A stretch of 64,000 nucleotides of DNA from Bradyrhizobium sp. (GTDB lineage Bacteria > Pseudomonadota > Alphaproteobacteria > Rhizobiales > Xanthobacteraceae). The DNA is taken from assembly GCA_028290305.1 (NCBI GenBank), contig JAQGKC010000333.1:4722-68721 (forward strand), read 5' to 3'. Below the pieces are notes generated by a model, which searched no databases, was not told the origin of the DNA, and worked only from the letters and a program-made list of their open reading frames with translations. This document shows, one piece after another, positions 36,872 through 50,200 of the stretch. The translations under genes were made by a program, and so were the position numbers. Every line of letters starts with the position of its first letter. Positions within the stretch are counted from its first letter, which is position 1.

Positions 36872-37306
36872 ATGTCTCAATATGCAGCAACCAATCCCGT
36901 CCGTGAGCTCGAAAATGCAGGCATCGCTCAGGCCGTCTTGCCGCTCGTCGGCCGCATCCTGATAGCCGCAATTTTCCTGCTCTCGGGAATATCCAAGATC
37001 ACGGCGCCGGCCGCCATGATCGGCTACATCGCGTCCGCCGGACTACCGCTGCCGCAGGCCGGACTTGCGATCGCGATTGTGGTCGAGGTCGCAGGCTCCA
37101 TCGCTCTTGTTCTGGGATTTCGCACCCGCTGGGCCGCCGCCATCCTCGCGATATTCACCGTTGCGACCGCCTTGGCGTTCCATAACAAGCTTGGCGATCA
37201 GGACCAGTTCATCCACTTCTTCAAGAATATCGCGATGACGGGCGGCCTTCTGCAGGTCGTTGCGTTCGGTGGCGGACGCTTCAGCCTCGACGCGCGCCGT
37301 CATTGA
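36872..37306 (+). CDS. DoxX family protein
   Basis: A 144-residue DoxX-type membrane protein with four helices (VLPLVGRILIAAIFLLSGISKI, AAMIGYIASAGLPLPQAGLAIAIVVEVAGSIALVLG, WAAAILAIFTVATALAFH and a C-terminal helix). The ATG at 36872 has an AAGGAT box; a longer in-frame reading exists but has no ribosome-binding site. DoxX proteins are often linked to redox and oxidative-stress genes. Here box C lies just upstream, so it is probably the third target of the LysR regulator. A strong terminator follows. Confidence 0.9.
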   Translation: MSQYAATNPVRELENAGIAQAVLPLVGRILIAAIFLLSGISKITAPAAMIGYIASAGLPLPQAGLAIAIVVEVAGSIALVLGFRTRWAAAILAIFTVATALAFHNKLGDQDQFIHFFKNIAMTGGLLQVVAFGGGRFSLDARRH

Positions 37307-37320
37307 GAAATTGGAAGGTA

Positions 37321-37349
37321 AGGGCCTCGCAATGTTGATGCGAGGCCCT
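37321..37349 (+). terminator. Intrinsic terminator after doxX
   Basis: Hairpin AGGGCCTCGCA (37321-37331) and TGCGAGGCCCT (37339-37349) with a 7-nt loop, followed by TGTGTTT. It lies 15 bp after the doxX stop. Confidence 0.85.
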
Positions 37350-37580
37350 GTGTTTATGCCGATGTTGCGAGAGCCTCGGCGACGGCGTCGTAGAACGGCA
37401 GGCTGATGGGGTCGTTCACCGTGTTTGCCCGCCGCCAGCCTCGAGGCGTACCGTACGACGACCATCCCCGCACCCGGTGCCAAGGTGCGGGCGCCAGAGC
37501 GAAAAATCTAGCGATTTCAAAGCTGATTTTGTGAGGTGGTGCGCTCGGAGGGCGGTCGTATTTGTTGCGATTTCAATGGC

Positions 37581-37967
37581 CTATCCGAGTGCAGCAAACC
37601 GTAAGGTGCCCATCAAGCCCAACGGTATCTTTCGGTTCGATGCCGATCGAGTCGCCTCGCCGGGTTTGCGCCGCGCGTTTTCCAGGTGGAAAACGACCGT
37701 GCGCGGTGCGATCTCAACGAAGACAGCAATATTGGCCGCAGTTTTCCCGCGGGATGCCCACATCAAGCATTGCCGTTCGCGCTGGGTTAATCCGGCCGCT
37801 GCCGCAGAGATCGGCGCAGAACCGAGTTTGGTTGCGGCGTGGGTGAAAAAATACAGGCCCACGAGCTGAATGACGTCCTTGCCTTCCTTTAGAAGCCGCT
37901 CCGACGGACCGGCGGGCTCATCCGTCGCCAGCGTGAACGCGGGCTTAGAAAGGACCAGATTGTCCAA
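37581..37967 (-). pseudogene. Truncated LuxR-type regulator (HTH half only)
   Basis: A 128-residue ORF. Its C-terminal 65 residues are a LuxR HTH: LTQRERQCLMWASRGKTAANIAVFVEIAPRTVVFHLENARRK. The preceding 45 residues (LATDEPAGPSERLLKEGKDVIQLVGLYFFTH) look like the tail of an autoinducer-binding domain. The rest of that domain is missing: the ORF begins inside the 3' end of the haemagglutinin-like gene (overlap 37945-37967). It is probably a decayed remnant rather than a working quorum-sensing regulator. Confidence 0.65.
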
Positions 37968-40959
37968 CCAGCTTCTCCAAGTTGCTCTTCTCGTCCGCCG
38001 AGAGCTTTTTCTGTTGCTTCTCCGTTAGCTCACCGTTGCCTAGCAGGTGAACCGGGCTGTAAGGATCGTAGCTGCGATCAATTTGGCTGCGACGCTCCTC
38101 GTTCTTTCTGTGGTCTTCCTCCTGAGGTTGCTGTTGCGGCGTCCCATCACCGCCACCATAACCCAGCACTTCGACGATGATAATCGAAGGCCGATCGTTG
38201 TTGTTGGATTGAGCCGGCAGCGTGGCTTGCTGGGTGGCGGCGGAAGTGTTGCTTGCCGTCAGGGCGCCGCTGATATTCGGAACCGGCGCGGTGGGAATGC
38301 CGGTGGTGGTGCCCTGCACCGTCACGTTGAATGAGTTCAGCACCTGCAGCGCAGCGACGTTGAGGTTGCCTGAAGATCGGACACCGGCGGCGCCGAAATC
38401 GATCGTGCCGCGCGGCGCCACCAGGTTGGCATTGCCGACCGGCACGCCCGGCAACGACTGCAATGTGGCGATGCCGGCACCGGACACCGCGCCCTTGATG
38501 TCGGCGGCGCACACCCAGTCGATATCGCAGGTGTATTTCGGCGGCGGTGCCGAGACCGACGTCTTGGCGCCCTTGCCGGCGTCGAGATTGCCGTTCGACG
38601 TCCACATCACGATGTCGCCGCCCTGTTCGGTCATAATGCGGCTTTGCGCCACCAGCACGTCGCCATCGGTGAAGGTGGAGATGTTGCCCTTCTCCAAGGT
38701 GAGTATCCCTTCGCTGGCTGGATTGGTCGATGGGCTCGCGACCGAACTGCCGACCAGGATTCGTCCGCCGGGTCCGAACATCGAAATATTGCCGCCCTGT
38801 TGCGTCTGGATCGTCGAACCGCGCAGATCAAGATCGCCGGTATGAACCAGTTGGTTGGCGCCGTTGACGCTGCCGAGGCTATTGGCGGTGTAGCCGAGGC
38901 TGGCGGGGAACAGAGTGTTGATGGCCTGATAGCCGCGTTCGTACTGATGGTAGAATGGGCTGGCCGGATTGTTGTAATCGAGACCGGTCGTATTGAGAAT
39001 TCCGGTGAACACCTGCTGCACCAGCAGCTTCTGCCGGGCCGCAGGCAGCGTCTGGAAGATCGCCCAGGCCTGATCGACCGTCTGGGGCGTGTTTGCGGCG
39101 TTGCCCGAGGCGGTCTCGTATTGATCGACGAAGGCGATCAGCGCCGCCTGGCTGGACGGCATCGACGCCGCCGCATTGGCGGGATTGATGTACGCATTGA
39201 TGAACGCAGCCTGATCCATTCCCGGGCCGACGCCGAACAACACGCTCACCGACGCGCCGCCGGCCGGCAGATAGGGATTGCCGAAATCGACCGGGAAGGT
39301 CGAAGTCGGGCGGAAGTCGTTGAATTCCTCCGGATTGGCTGCGGTATCAACGGAATTACCGAGGGTGCGGATGCCAGTCTCGAAGCTGGTGCCGCGCTGG
39401 CTCTGGAAGTTGATATTGCGACCGGCTTTGATGTCGAGCGTGCCGGGGCCGGCAAGTTCAATTGCGGTGGGCCAACGGTTGCCCAGGATGTTATAGCTGA
39501 TGTCGCGTCCCGCAATGATGCTGGTCGTATCGCTGGCGCTGAAGTTCTCGCCGAAGAAACGCAGGTCCAGAATATCCAGCCCCGCGTGGACTTCGGCCGG
39601 CGCGTTGGGAACCAGCGAGATCTGGCCCGCCGTCGCTCCGGGACCGACGTTCCCGCCGTTATCGGACGCTGCGCTTTGCATAACAGTGCCGCTGGCAATG
39701 CTGCCGTTGAGCGCATAGATCCGCACCGGATCACCACTATATTGCACCATGGCCGGATCGTGGACCTGGGATGGCGCGAGCTGCGACTGATCGATCAGGC
39801 CAGGATTCGACGCGGTGGGCAGAATGCCCGTGCCGACCGGATAGTCGAGCTTACCGAAGGTTGTGGCATCGACGTTGCCGACGCTGGTGAACACCGGAAA
39901 GCCGCCCAGCTGTACCTGGAACGGAACTCCCATCGTGATCGACTGGTCGGCGAGAACGGTAAGCGTGCCCGTAGTCGACGGATAGAGCCCGCCGCCGTGC
40001 TCGATGGCAATGCCGCCATCGAGCGCGACCAGGCTGAGCGACGCCGGCAGCAAGAAACTCGAAACGGCTACGCTGGTAATGTTGCTATTGTTGGCGACTG
40101 CTCCGGTCGACTGCCCAAGGCCGAACAGCCCCGCCTGCACCAGCAGCGAATTGAAGGTCACCGATCCGCCGGTCGACCGGATCGCGACGCCGCTGTCCGC
40201 GCTCATGCTGGTGACATAGGGAACCAAATTGATCGGGTTCAAATCTAGCGTCGACGCAAACGAGGCAACCGGAGCATCGCTTTTGCGAACGCCAACGAAC
40301 ATATTCGGCGCCCAGAGATAGGTCGGATTATAGACGCCGCCGATGTCGACCGATTGCCGCGCGTCAACGCTGATGGAGCCGTACTGCACCGCCAACAAGG
40401 TCTGTACAGGATAGGCTTGGCTGGTATCCAGATACGTAAAATCGGACGCGATGGCCCCGCCGGATTTGATGCTGCCCGCGCCCCGACCGACAAAGAAGTC
40501 GCCGCTGTAGATGCTGCCGCCGGCGGTGACGGTAAGGTTGCCGCCCCCCGTGACATGGAGAGAGTTCGAAGCATCGAGATACGCCGTGGTCGGCAGCGAC
40601 ACCGCGAGATCATGGATGTCGCCGCCGGCTCGCACGGTGACGTTGCCGCCGATGCTCATGATGCCTTGGTCGAAACTGCCGAAATTGACGTACCACGGCA
40701 CGCTGGGACTGGCTGGATTGGTCAAGAGCCAGGGCAACCAGAATTGGCCCAGGAAGGCGCCGGGATTGCTGCTCAATCCGGAAGGGGTTGAGCTGCCGGT
40801 TGCTGCCAGCGTATCGATCACGTTTTGGAAGCCGATGACATCGCCGCCAACCGTCAGTGTGATATTGCCGGCATTGTCGGGGTTGACCTGCGGCGTCAGG
40901 ATCGTGCTGACGCCGGTCAGGTTCGGAGAGGAGGCCGATCTCACCGCCCCGCCTCCCAT
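37945..40959 (-). CDS. C-terminal piece of the haemagglutinin-like exoprotein
   Basis: About 1,004 residues from the first in-frame start; the intact frame starts near 41033. It has long Gly/Asn/Ser-rich repeats, then a helical segment ([32 protein letters not shown]) of the kind seen in large bradyrhizobial haemagglutinin-family proteins. The C-terminal tail is charged ([20 protein letters not shown] ... [13 protein letters not shown]). It overlaps the LuxR remnant by 23 bp. It is probably not translated separately. Confidence 0.75.
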   Translation of the reverse strand: MGGGAVRSASSPNLTGVSTILTPQVNPDNAGNITLTVGGDVIGFQNVIDTLAATGSSTPSGLSSNPGAFLGQFWLPWLLTNPASPSVPWYVNFGSFDQGIMSIGGNVTVRAGGDIHDLAVSLPTTAYLDASNSLHVTGGGNLTVTAGGSIYSGDFFVGRGAGSIKSGGAIASDFTYLDTSQAYPVQTLLAVQYGSISVDARQSVDIGGVYNPTYLWAPNMFVGVRKSDAPVASFASTLDLNPINLVPYVTSMSADSGVAIRSTGGSVTFNSLLVQAGLFGLGQSTGAVANNSNITSVAVSSFLLPASLSLVALDGGIAIEHGGGLYPSTTGTLTVLADQSITMGVPFQVQLGGFPVFTSVGNVDATTFGKLDYPVGTGILPTASNPGLIDQSQLAPSQVHDPAMVQYSGDPVRIYALNGSIASGTVMQSAASDNGGNVGPGATAGQISLVPNAPAEVHAGLDILDLRFFGENFSASDTTSIIAGRDISYNILGNRWPTAIELAGPGTLDIKAGRNINFQSQRGTSFETGIRTLGNSVDTAANPEEFNDFRPTSTFPVDFGNPYLPAGGASVSVLFGVGPGMDQAAFINAYINPANAAASMPSSQAALIAFVDQYETASGNAANTPQTVDQAWAIFQTLPAARQKLLVQQVFTGILNTTGLDYNNPASPFYHQYERGYQAINTLFPASLGYTANSLGSVNGANQLVHTGDLDLRGSTIQTQQGGNISMFGPGGRILVGSSVASPSTNPASEGILTLEKGNISTFTDGDVLVAQSRIMTEQGGDIVMWTSNGNLDAGKGAKTSVSAPPPKYTCDIDWVCAADIKGAVSGAGIATLQSLPGVPVGNANLVAPRGTIDFGAAGVRSSGNLNVAALQVLNSFNVTVQGTTTGIPTAPVPNISGALTASNTSAATQQATLPAQSNNNDRPSIIIVEVLGYGGGDGTPQQQPQEEDHRKNEERRSQIDRSYDPYSPVHLLGNGELTEKQQKKLSADEKSNLEKLVGQSGPF

Positions 40960-43900
40960 CGCGATGCTGCTACTGTCCGTGGCTGGCGGATCGGCGATCG
41001 TGCCGGCGGTATAAACGACGCCCGGCGCGAGTGATCAAGCAGTTGAAAATCGCCCGATGCCGCAACGTCGATCGACCCGGTACCCGTGCGTACGATGGTC
41101 GGAACGGCGATGACGGCTGTGGTACCCTGGACGAGGCTGACATTGGTGTGTCCGTCGAGCGTCACATCGCCGACACCGCCGATATTCATCGCCAACGGAT
41201 CAGCGCTCTCCGTATCGGCACCGGCAACGATCCTGTAAGAGGCACTGCTGCCCTCAGACGCCAGATTCATCCCGGCAATCGGGGTCAGATTGGCGGCGGT
41301 CGCAACGGTGTTCGGGCTGTTGGACACGACCCCGGGAGAAGGCAAGATCGCGATGTGCGGGGGAGCAAGCGGAGCGACAGGCAAAGTCCCGGCCAACGCT
41401 CCTTGCAGGTTTGTTTCCCACATGTTGAAGGCGGTGATATAAGCCTTGTACGCCGTGATATAAGCCGCATAGGCATTAATATCCGTCGAACTATAGGCGG
41501 CGTTGGCGACATCGTACGCCGCCGTAACCGCGGCCGACTGTGTCGCGCCGCCGGTGCCGAAGCCACCAGGCCTGAGAACAGCAAAGAATGTAGTGGCCCA
41601 CGTTAAGATATAGTTTTGGTAATTTGTATAGTAGCCGTTGGCCGTCGTCGCTGACGGTAGTCCCAATTCCAGATAAGCCGCCGGCGGCTGGGCGTTCTGC
41701 CCTACACGATCAAGAGGCAATCCACCAGTGTCGACATTGTTGATGTTGAAGCCGGCGTTGGTCGAAACAATATTGTAAGTGGCCAAAACAGTCGTATTTG
41801 ATGACGTACCCGTCGGAGCGGACGGGGCGTGGAAAGCCACGGTCTCGTGGAAACCATCGCTGATGCTGGCGTTGATCACGATATTGCCCGCGGCGCGGAA
41901 TGTAATGTTGGGCGCAATTAGAGAGCCATTGCTGCCGGTGTAGCGGAACACCGGAGCGCCGCTGGAATTTTCGGCCCCCAGATTCCAGTTGCTGAGGACC
42001 TTGATGTCGCCGTTATTGACACCGGCGCTCACCGGGTTGTCGAGTTCGATACCGGGGACGACCTGGAAATTCGCGACATTACCGCTGCCCGTGACCGGTG
42101 AAACGGCCAGAGATTGGACGAAGCCCATCAACGTTCCGGGCTGCGCCGCCGTGTCGTCGCCGTTGAGGTAACCGTAGAAAGTTTCGTGGGCGGCGCGGGT
42201 TGGGTCGGTATTGGTCGCGGTTGGCGTGAAGTAATCGTTGGTCAGATAATAATTTAGATTGTTCGTGGTGCCGTCGTTGTTGGTCAGCACACCGCCTTGC
42301 CAAGTCGCAAACACGTTGCCGCCGGCATCGGTAAACGTGCCCGAAAGCAGATTGCCACGGCTGTCATACCAGCCGGCGGGATCGACGATGCCGTCGAAGT
42401 GCTGTCCCGGATTGGTGCTCTGGTCGGCCGTGCTCCAGACGGCATAGGCTTCGAGAGTGACGCTGCCGCCGAAGATGCCCTTCCTCGGATTGAAAGACGC
42501 CGGCAGGAAGACGTTGATGTTCATCCCTTGCGCGTTATTGGCATCGAGGATAGGCGCCCGGAAGTTGACCGCGCCGCCTGCTGCGTCGATGAGCGCATTG
42601 GAGCCGATCGTGATCGACCCCGACGCCGATGGATCGACGTTTTCATAGCCGTAGGTCGCGTTAAGTGAGCTCGTGCTGCCGGTCCCCGTCGTTCCGATAT
42701 TGATCGTGCCGCCTGGCTTCGGACTGGTAGGCGAACCTGTCGCGATCAGTGTGCCCTCGACATCAACCCCTCCCGTTCCATATAGGTCGATCTTGCCGGC
42801 CAGCGTGTTGCCGCCGTTGGCGGTGATGGTGCCATTGATCGTGATTTTGCCGGCATCGGCGACGAGTTGGATCGTATTCGCTGTCAACGCGCTGTTCAGG
42901 GACAGGTCGCCCTGCGCGCTGTGTATGCCGATGCCGCCACTGACGCCAGCCGCAGTGAGGACCTGTGCCACATCGTCGAGTACGAGAGCCCCGCCACTGC
43001 TCAGATTGAAGCTGCTGCCATCGAAGCCGGGCACGGTCGCACCGACCAGCGTGCCGCCCAACTGCACTGGCACGGTGCCGCCGGCGCTAATGGTCAGGCT
43101 GCCGCCGTTGCCGCCGAGTGCCGCGCCGGCGAAGTCCACCACGGCGCCAGCCTGGATGCCGACGGTGCCATGGTCCGCCGCCAGCTTGATCATGCCGCCG
43201 CTGGCGTATTGCACGGTGTCGACGAACAGCTTGGCGACGCCATGGGCGATCAATGCGCCGGAGCCGGTGATGGTGACATCGCCGCTGCTTGCCGCAAGCG
43301 TGATGTTGCCAGCCTGCGCCTGGATCGGCACTGCAACAGTGACCGAACCGCCCTGCAGGGTGATGCCGCCCCCGAGCGCGCCCGAGGCCGTAACCGCACC
43401 GCCGGTTGACACAACCGAGAGAGCTGCTGTCGTAGTCAGTGCTTGGCTGGAGGACGTATCGGCGATCAAGGTCGGCGTCTGCAGCGTGAGCGGCAGCGCG
43501 CCGAAATCCATGCTGCCGCTGCCCTGCCCGATCACCGCCTGATGCGCGATGAGGCTGACGCTGCCGAAGCCAGCGAGCGCCTTGGCGCCATCGCTGAAGA
43601 TCAATTGGCCGACATCGATCGACAGCGAGCCAACGCCGCTTGAAGCCGTCGCCGGCGCGCCGAGCGTGTTGTTCAGCACCAGCGTCGGCGCGGTGATGGT
43701 CACCTGGCCACCGTCGCCGGAGAGGTTGCCGCCGCCGAGCGTCAGCAGCTGGCGGTCCGCGCCGCTCATGCGCAGATCGACGTTGCCGTTAAAGCCGATG
43801 GCCCCGTAGCTCTGCAGGTTGACGCTCTGCGCGCTGGCCAGTTCGGCCAGGATCGCTGCGTCGATCACCATGCCGGTGGCCGGCGGCGTCGCGCCGTCGC

Positions 43901-44207
43901 CGACAAAGGTGATGCTGCTGCTCAAGGCCGAGACATGCGCTCCCGACAGCGAGGCTCCCGACTGCACCTGCGCGTCGCCGGTAGACGCCAGCGTCAGCAC
44001 GTTGCCGCCGGCAAGCTGCGCACCGGCCTCGATCACCGCGTTGGTGGCACTGGCAGCTCCTGCGAGCGACGGCAAGGCAATGGTGAAGGCGGGATTGGAC
44101 GCGTTGACGTTGTCGGCGACCGTGATGGATCCGGGGCTGATCTGGCTTTGACTCGGCAGTTGCACCGTATCGACGGCGCCATTAGAGACCTGCACCAGCG
44201 TGCCCAA
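40941..44207 (-). CDS. Middle piece of the haemagglutinin-like exoprotein
   Basis: In-frame coding for the middle of the exoprotein begins near 44262 and runs to about 41036, where the second frameshift occurs; the listed ORF begins at the first in-frame start, 44207. It is made of glycine/threonine/serine-rich repeats typical of a beta-helix ([43 protein letters not shown]). No catalytic motif is seen. Without the N-terminal signal it could not be exported by itself, so this ORF is unlikely to be a separate gene. Confidence 0.75.
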   Translation of the reverse strand: MGTLVQVSNGAVDTVQLPSQSQISPGSITVADNVNASNPAFTIALPSLAGAASATNAVIEAGAQLAGGNVLTLASTGDAQVQSGASLSGAHVSALSSSITFVGDGATPPATGMVIDAAILAELASAQSVNLQSYGAIGFNGNVDLRMSGADRQLLTLGGGNLSGDGGQVTITAPTLVLNNTLGAPATASSGVGSLSIDVGQLIFSDGAKALAGFGSVSLIAHQAVIGQGSGSMDFGALPLTLQTPTLIADTSSSQALTTTAALSVVSTGGAVTASGALGGGITLQGGSVTVAVPIQAQAGNITLAASSGDVTITGSGALIAHGVAKLFVDTVQYASGGMIKLAADHGTVGIQAGAVVDFAGAALGGNGGSLTISAGGTVPVQLGGTLVGATVPGFDGSSFNLSSGGALVLDDVAQVLTAAGVSGGIGIHSAQGDLSLNSALTANTIQLVADAGKITINGTITANGGNTLAGKIDLYGTGGVDVEGTLIATGSPTSPKPGGTINIGTTGTGSTSSLNATYGYENVDPSASGSITIGSNALIDAAGGAVNFRAPILDANNAQGMNINVFLPASFNPRKGIFGGSVTLEAYAVWSTADQSTNPGQHFDGIVDPAGWYDSRGNLLSGTFTDAGGNVFATWQGGVLTNNDGTTNNLNYYLTNDYFTPTATNTDPTRAAHETFYGYLNGDDTAAQPGTLMGFVQSLAVSPVTGSGNVANFQVVPGIELDNPVSAGVNNGDIKVLSNWNLGAENSSGAPVFRYTGSNGSLIAPNITFRAAGNIVINASISDGFHETVAFHAPSAPTGTSSNTTVLATYNIVSTNAGFNINNVDTGGLPLDRVGQNAQPPAAYLELGLPSATTANGYYTNYQNYILTWATTFFAVLRPGGFGTGGATQSAAVTAAYDVANAAYSSTDINAYAAYITAYKAYITAFNMWETNLQGALAGTLPVAPLAPPHIAILPSPGVVSNSPNTVATAANLTPIAGMNLASEGSSASYRIVAGADTESADPLAMNIGGVGDVTLDGHTNVSLVQGTTAVIAVPTIVRTGTGSIDVAASGDFQLLDHSRRASFIPPARSPIRQPRTVAASRWEAGR

Positions 44208-47200
44208 CGCGGCGTCGAGCGTCGTGTAGTAGGCGGCGATGCTCGAGGCGGTCGCGACCAGTTGGAGGACACCACACTGTCGGGGAGCGTCGGCAGCGCC
44301 TTGAGCGCGCTGCCCATGATCAACGTGGTTGCCGGCGCAGCGCCGGGGCTGCCGACCGCCTGGATCACGGCGCCGCTGCGGACGGTCACCCGGCCGGTAT
44401 TGGCAATTGGGACCTGGATCGATGCAACATCACCTTCGGCGTCGATCTGGACGGTGCTGGTCTGGAATTGCGGCGCCGCCACCAGGATGATCTCCGGCGC
44501 GGTCAGCGGATCGCTGCCGTCATTGGCGACAATCACCCCATTGGCGGTGGGCGTGATCACGGTGCCGGCCGAAGTCGTGGTGCGGGTGCCGCCGATCAGA
44601 AGACTGCTGGCACCAAGACTGTCGAGCGCCGCCGCGTCGATGCCGAGATAGCCGGCATCGACGGTCTGGCTCTTGCCGGTGATCTCGATGAATTGCGAGC
44701 TGATGTCGATCTGGCTGCCGGCGCCGCCCGGGGCCGCGGTGCCGAGCAGCGTGCCGCCGAGCGTCAAACCGCTCGTCGCCGACAGCACCAGCCGTCCCGC
44801 GTCCACCGGCACGTAGGGCGTCGACTGGTTGTTCAGCGCCGCGTAGGTCGGGAAGAAGCTGTTGGCGCTGGTGGTGACGTATTGCGAGTAGCGTCCCCAG
44901 ACCGAAGCAGATTGCACCATGAACTGTGCGATCGCGGCATCGTGCGCGCCGGTGAAACCGTTGGCGAGATAGCCCGTCATCTCCATGGTGCCGTCGGGCA
45001 GCGTGAAGGTCTGGTTCGAGAGCGGGTTGCTGACGCCGGAGTTGACCACGACGCGGAACGCGCCGGGCAATGTCGCGTACTTGACCGGCAATAGCGTGTA
45101 GTATCCGGCGGGCAATCCCGAACCGCCGGACAGATAGATCTGCTGTCCGGGCGTGATCCCCGCCTGCGACATGGTCGCGTCGTAGGGCGCGACCTTGCCG
45201 TTGAAGCCCGGCACGATGGCATAGATCTGACGCGCATCGGGATAGAGCGGCACCTGCGTGCCCGCGGTGGAGTTGGCGTAACTGGTGTTGTACTGGGAGA
45301 GCACGTCGCGCGAGCCGCCGGTACCCGGAATCCACTCCTGTGCCCGCAAGTCGCCGCCGCCATTGATATTGATGACAGCGCCGGAGCCGAACGCAACATT
45401 GCCGCCGTTCAACGTCACCACGCCTTGCGGCGCCTGGGTCCGTGGGGTCGCGAACGGAGATTGAGCCGACGATGTCGGACCGCTCCAGCTGGGATTATTG
45501 ATCTGTGGATTGTAGCTCCAGGTGGCCTGATCGATGGTGTTGCCGAACGGAATGACCATGCCGTTGGCCGACACCGAGGTGATGCTGCCGCTGCCCAGGT
45601 TGACCGATTGCGTGCTCACCGGCGTCGCGGAGATGGCCCCTACCGCATTGCTGATGGTGTCGCTGCTGGTGACGCCGAGGATGATGGAACCGAACGGAGC
45701 CCGAATCTCGCCGTTCTGGTTGATGTTGGTCGCAGAGACCACCAACGTGCCGCCGGCCGACAACGGCGTCACCGTGGATGGCGCGCCGCCGCTCGGATAT
45801 CCGAAGCTGATCGTGGTCGGCTGGGTTGAGCCGAAGAACGGCGTAGCCTGGATCACGAAGGCGGTGTCGGTCGCGGGATAGATGTCAGCAGCATTGAAGC
45901 TGAGGTTGCCGGCGGTCAGCAGATAGCCGATCAGCGAGGTGCCGGTCGATGGAACATATTGCGCAGGCAGCAGCCGGATATCGCCGCTGCTGTTGAAGGT
46001 CGCAGCGCCGATATTCTGCAGGAACATATAAGCCGACAGATCGATTTGCTCGGCATTCAACGTCAGCGTGGAATCGGCGACGCTCTGTCGAAATTGCGTG
46101 TTCGGCGAACTGCCGTTGCCGCCGCTGAAACCGTTGATAGCGATGTAAGGCGCCGTGATCGACAGCGATGCGTTCTGTGTGGTCTGGACGCCGTTCGCGT
46201 CGGTCGGCAGATTGACCGGCCCCTGGAAGCTCCAGATAAAATTCCCCGCATTGCTGGCAATGATGCCGCTGGTGTTGATGACGACGGAGTTATCCAGGCT
46301 CAACCCGACCTGGCCTGCAAAGCCCACCGCGCCGGAGGTCTCGCTCAACACCAGTTTGGTAAAGCCGGAACCGTCCAGCGTCTCAGCTCCGAACAGCAGC
46401 GTGCCTTGCGGGATATTGGAATCGACCTGCTGGCTCGCCGCACTGACGAACTTGAGAGTTGGCATAAAGGTCGCGAACGTGAACGCCGCGCCGGAATCCC
46501 TGACTGCCTGGGCTATATTCTGCACCAGAATGATGTTGGACCCCGAGCCTGTCGAGGGCACCGTGTCGCCGGTCAACGCCAACGTGCCGCCGGCGGCCTG
46601 TGCCGTGCCCGGTTCGCCGATCAGCGTGCCTTCGAACAGCAGTCCCGCCCCGGCTGTGATGTTGACCTGCCCGGCATCGCTCCAGACCGGCTCACGATCC
46701 AGTACCACCCTGCCCCCTCCGAACCGTCCGCCAGCCACGAAATGGGCAACGTCGAAGGCACCGGTTGCACCCGAGACATTGATGATGGCGCCCGGCGCCA
46801 CCAGGATCGAGGTCTGATCGTCGCTCAAGTTGACGGTGCCGCCGGCCAGAACCCGTCCCGTCAACGGCGTCACCAGCCCTGCGGAGGTGAACATCGGCGT
46901 CGCCAGCGGATCGATCACGGTTGTGCCTGAGACATCGAGCACGCTGCCGGAACCGATATAGAGCGGCCCCATCAAGCCGAAGCCGATCGACCCATTCACG
47001 CCGAGGCTGATGGTGCCACCGGGCGCGCGGATGCTGCCGAGGATCACCGTCATGGCATAGGACGACAGCGAGATATCCGCGCCCGGATCACCTACGATCT
47101 GTGCGCCCACACCGATCTTGATGGAATCGTCGCTGTTACCCGATGACAGCTGCACCGAATTCTGCTTCTGCTCCAGGCCCGCCGTCACGCTGAGATTGGT

Positions 47201-50200
47201 GGCGCTGAGCTGCGTCCCGGCGAGGTAGCCCGGCGCCGCAATCGCAGCGGCATCGACCGCAGTCCTGGCCGTCGCGTCGGGCGGCAGCACCAGGTTGCGA
47301 TGCTGCAGGCGCACGACCACCCCGTTCGGCACTTTCGTTTCCAACAGCGAACTCAGCACGAAGTTGCCGAAGCCAAGATCGCCCCAGTACTTGGGGTCGA
47401 AGTAGAAGCCATAGGATGGCGTGGCTGCTCGATTACCGCCGATCTGGAACGCGACCTGCTCGAGCGTCAGGGTGCCGCCGCCGTTGAAGCCCAGCGCCTC
47501 GATGTCGCCGTCGAGCGTCAGAACACCCCGCTCCGGCAACGGCGCGCTCAAATTGAGCGGCGTCACCTGTCCCGCATAGGTCTCGATGGTCAGGCTGCCG
47601 CCCGATCCCAGCGGCACGCGGTTGCCGTCGGTTTCCAAATGCCCGTTGCCCCGCACATGGCCGCCGCCCCGCAGGTCGAGCAGGCTGCCGGACGCTAGCG
47701 TAATATTGCCGGTGAGATCGATTGCGTTGCTGTCCGGCGCACTTCCGGTGCCGCCTTCGCTGTTGCCGGAGTTGGCGATCAGCGCGATCGAGCCCGCGTT
47801 GATGGGCAGCGGCAGCACCTGCTGATTGAGCGGCAGCAACGCCTCATTGATGAAGAAACCGCTGACGTCGAGCACGGCGCCGGCACCGATCAGGATATCG
47901 CCCGGCACATTGCTGGTGGAGTTTACGCCATTCGGCGTACTGCTGATGTTAATCGCGCCTCCTCGCGCCGCGAGCGCCCCATTGATGATAATGTTGTTGC
48001 CGCTGAGATTAATCGAACCACCCGGTTGCACAGCGAGGATGGCACCGGCGTCTTCAACCACAGCCTGGAATGGCTGCCCCGGGCCACCGGCAGTCAGCGA
48101 GATGTTTTTAAAACCCGCGTCGCTCAACACTTGGCTGTTGAAGACGTTGGTCGCGTAGTTGCTGCCGGGCGTGGCCAACAGCGGCGTATCCGGCGTGAAG
48201 TTCGTCGGCACAGACGACGCGGCAAGCGATGACGCGGACATTGCATCTGGATCGCCGATTTCGATCGGCAGTATGCCCGTGAAATTGAACGATCCGTTGC
48301 TCGGCAGCGCGCCGCCGGCGACCTGCCGCTGTCCCGCCAAGGCGCCGGCCAGGATGGTTGACTGAAGGATGGCCGCACCGCTGTTGGCAATCGCAGCTCC
48401 GCCGGAGACGCCGCTATTGCCGCTGACCAAGACGGTCAGCGTGCCGGCATTGCCGCCCTGGATGTACTCCGGCTGATAGTAGCCGGCGTTGATCAACGGG
48501 CTGGAGTAGATTTCCTTGATGCCCCAATGGGCGTGGTCAACGACGAATTGTCCGGCGATCCCGACATAGGTCATGTTGGGATCGGCGCTGCCGATATTGT
48601 ATTTGCGCCCGTCGGCGCCGATCAGCGTGGTCGTATGGATCGTGCCGCCGAGGTAGTCGATATAGCCGCCGGTCAAATTGATGATCGAACCGGGAGCGCC
48701 GATCATTTCGTTGGCGGAGAGATAGATCGAGCCGCCATTGACCAGCAACCCTCCGATCGAGCGCTGCACCAGGTTGGCGTAGCTTGCAAGGTTGGCCAGC
48801 GGCGTGCCGACCCAGGGCTGACCGGTTTGCGGGTTGATGCCGCTATTGCCCATGTCGACGGTGACCGTCGAACCAAAAAGAAACCCGCTTTGCTGCAGCG
48901 GGGAATCCGCCAACTCATTGCCGCCGAGCTTCACCGTCAGCAAATTGCTGTCCACCGTCAGCACGGTGCCGGGAATCCCCGAGACATCGAGGATGGCGCC
49001 GCTTTCGAGCAGGATGCGGCCGGAGCCGGCAACCGGCGGCACGCTAACGCGCGGATCCGGCAGCACCGCCGTGCTGGCCGAGAGCGTCTGGCCTGGGGCA
49101 TAGACCAGCGTCCCGCCCTGGAAGTCGATCGCCTGGCCGATGATCTCGATCAGGCCGGGGCCCTGCGTCGGCAGCGGCGAGGTGAAGGACGCCCCCGCCG
49201 CCAGATTCTGGAATCGCGCCAGCGACGTCGCATCGCTCGGCAGCGTGACGCCATTGCTGTCGGCCAGGATCGAGGTCACGGCCTGCGGTCCGAACGCGAT
49301 CGAACCGGTGTAAAAATTAGCGGTGAATTCGTCGGCCGGGCTTTGGCTGCCGGGGGCACCGACCTGATACAGGCTCTCGATCACGACTGAGCCGGGCTGC
49401 GCCACGCTGGTGGTCGCGATCGCAACGCCATTTTGCCGGATCGCGCCGCCGAGCATGGTGATGTTGCCGCGCGGCGTGAAGATCAGACCATTGTTGACGA
49501 GCGTGCCAACCGGCGTGATGTCGGTGCCGTTCGCATCCGTCAGTTGACCGTAGTTGGCGAAGCGCAAATTCGTCGTGGAATTATCGTTGGTACCTTGCGG
49601 AATGGCACCGTTTCCGGGCGTGAAGCTGCTCTTGTTGTAATCGTAGGACACGCCGATGCCGGCGATCAGCGCCACCTGCCCGCTTGGCGCGGTGATCACG
49701 CCACCATTGGTGACACCGGGCGCCGCGATCAGCGCCAGCCCCTGATTGCCGACGGTGATCGCCGCGCCGGGCGCGATTGTCACGTCGCCGGCGCCCGCTG
49801 TCGGGGCGAACAGGACCGAATGGGCGAGGCCGTCACTGGAAGTTGCGGCCGTAAAGTTGGTCGAATTCAGATCGCCGATGCCGCCGGTGAGAAAGCGGTC
49901 GTTGCTGGCGACCAAGTCGTTGCTGAACAGATTCAGCGACGACGCGATGAATGTGTTGACGTTGACCTGCGAAGAGCCGCCGAAAATAATGCCGTTGCGA
50001 TTGATCAGATAGACCGAGCCTTCGGTCCTGATCTGCCCAAGGATCTGGCTCGGCACACCGGACGGATCGTTGACGCGGTTGAGTGCGACCCAGCCATTGC
50101 TCCCGTCGGTGGCGGTGCCGGCGCTCTGGTTGAAGTAAGCTGTGGTGTTCTTGCCAACGTTGAAACTGGACCAGGTCAGGATCGCCTTCTGCGCGGTCTG

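Noticed and set aside
38644..40248. 534-residue plus-strand ORF opposite the haemagglutinin-like gene
   Set aside because: Low-complexity shadow (R, G, A, D rich) of the repeat-rich gene on the other strand; no start signal or motif.
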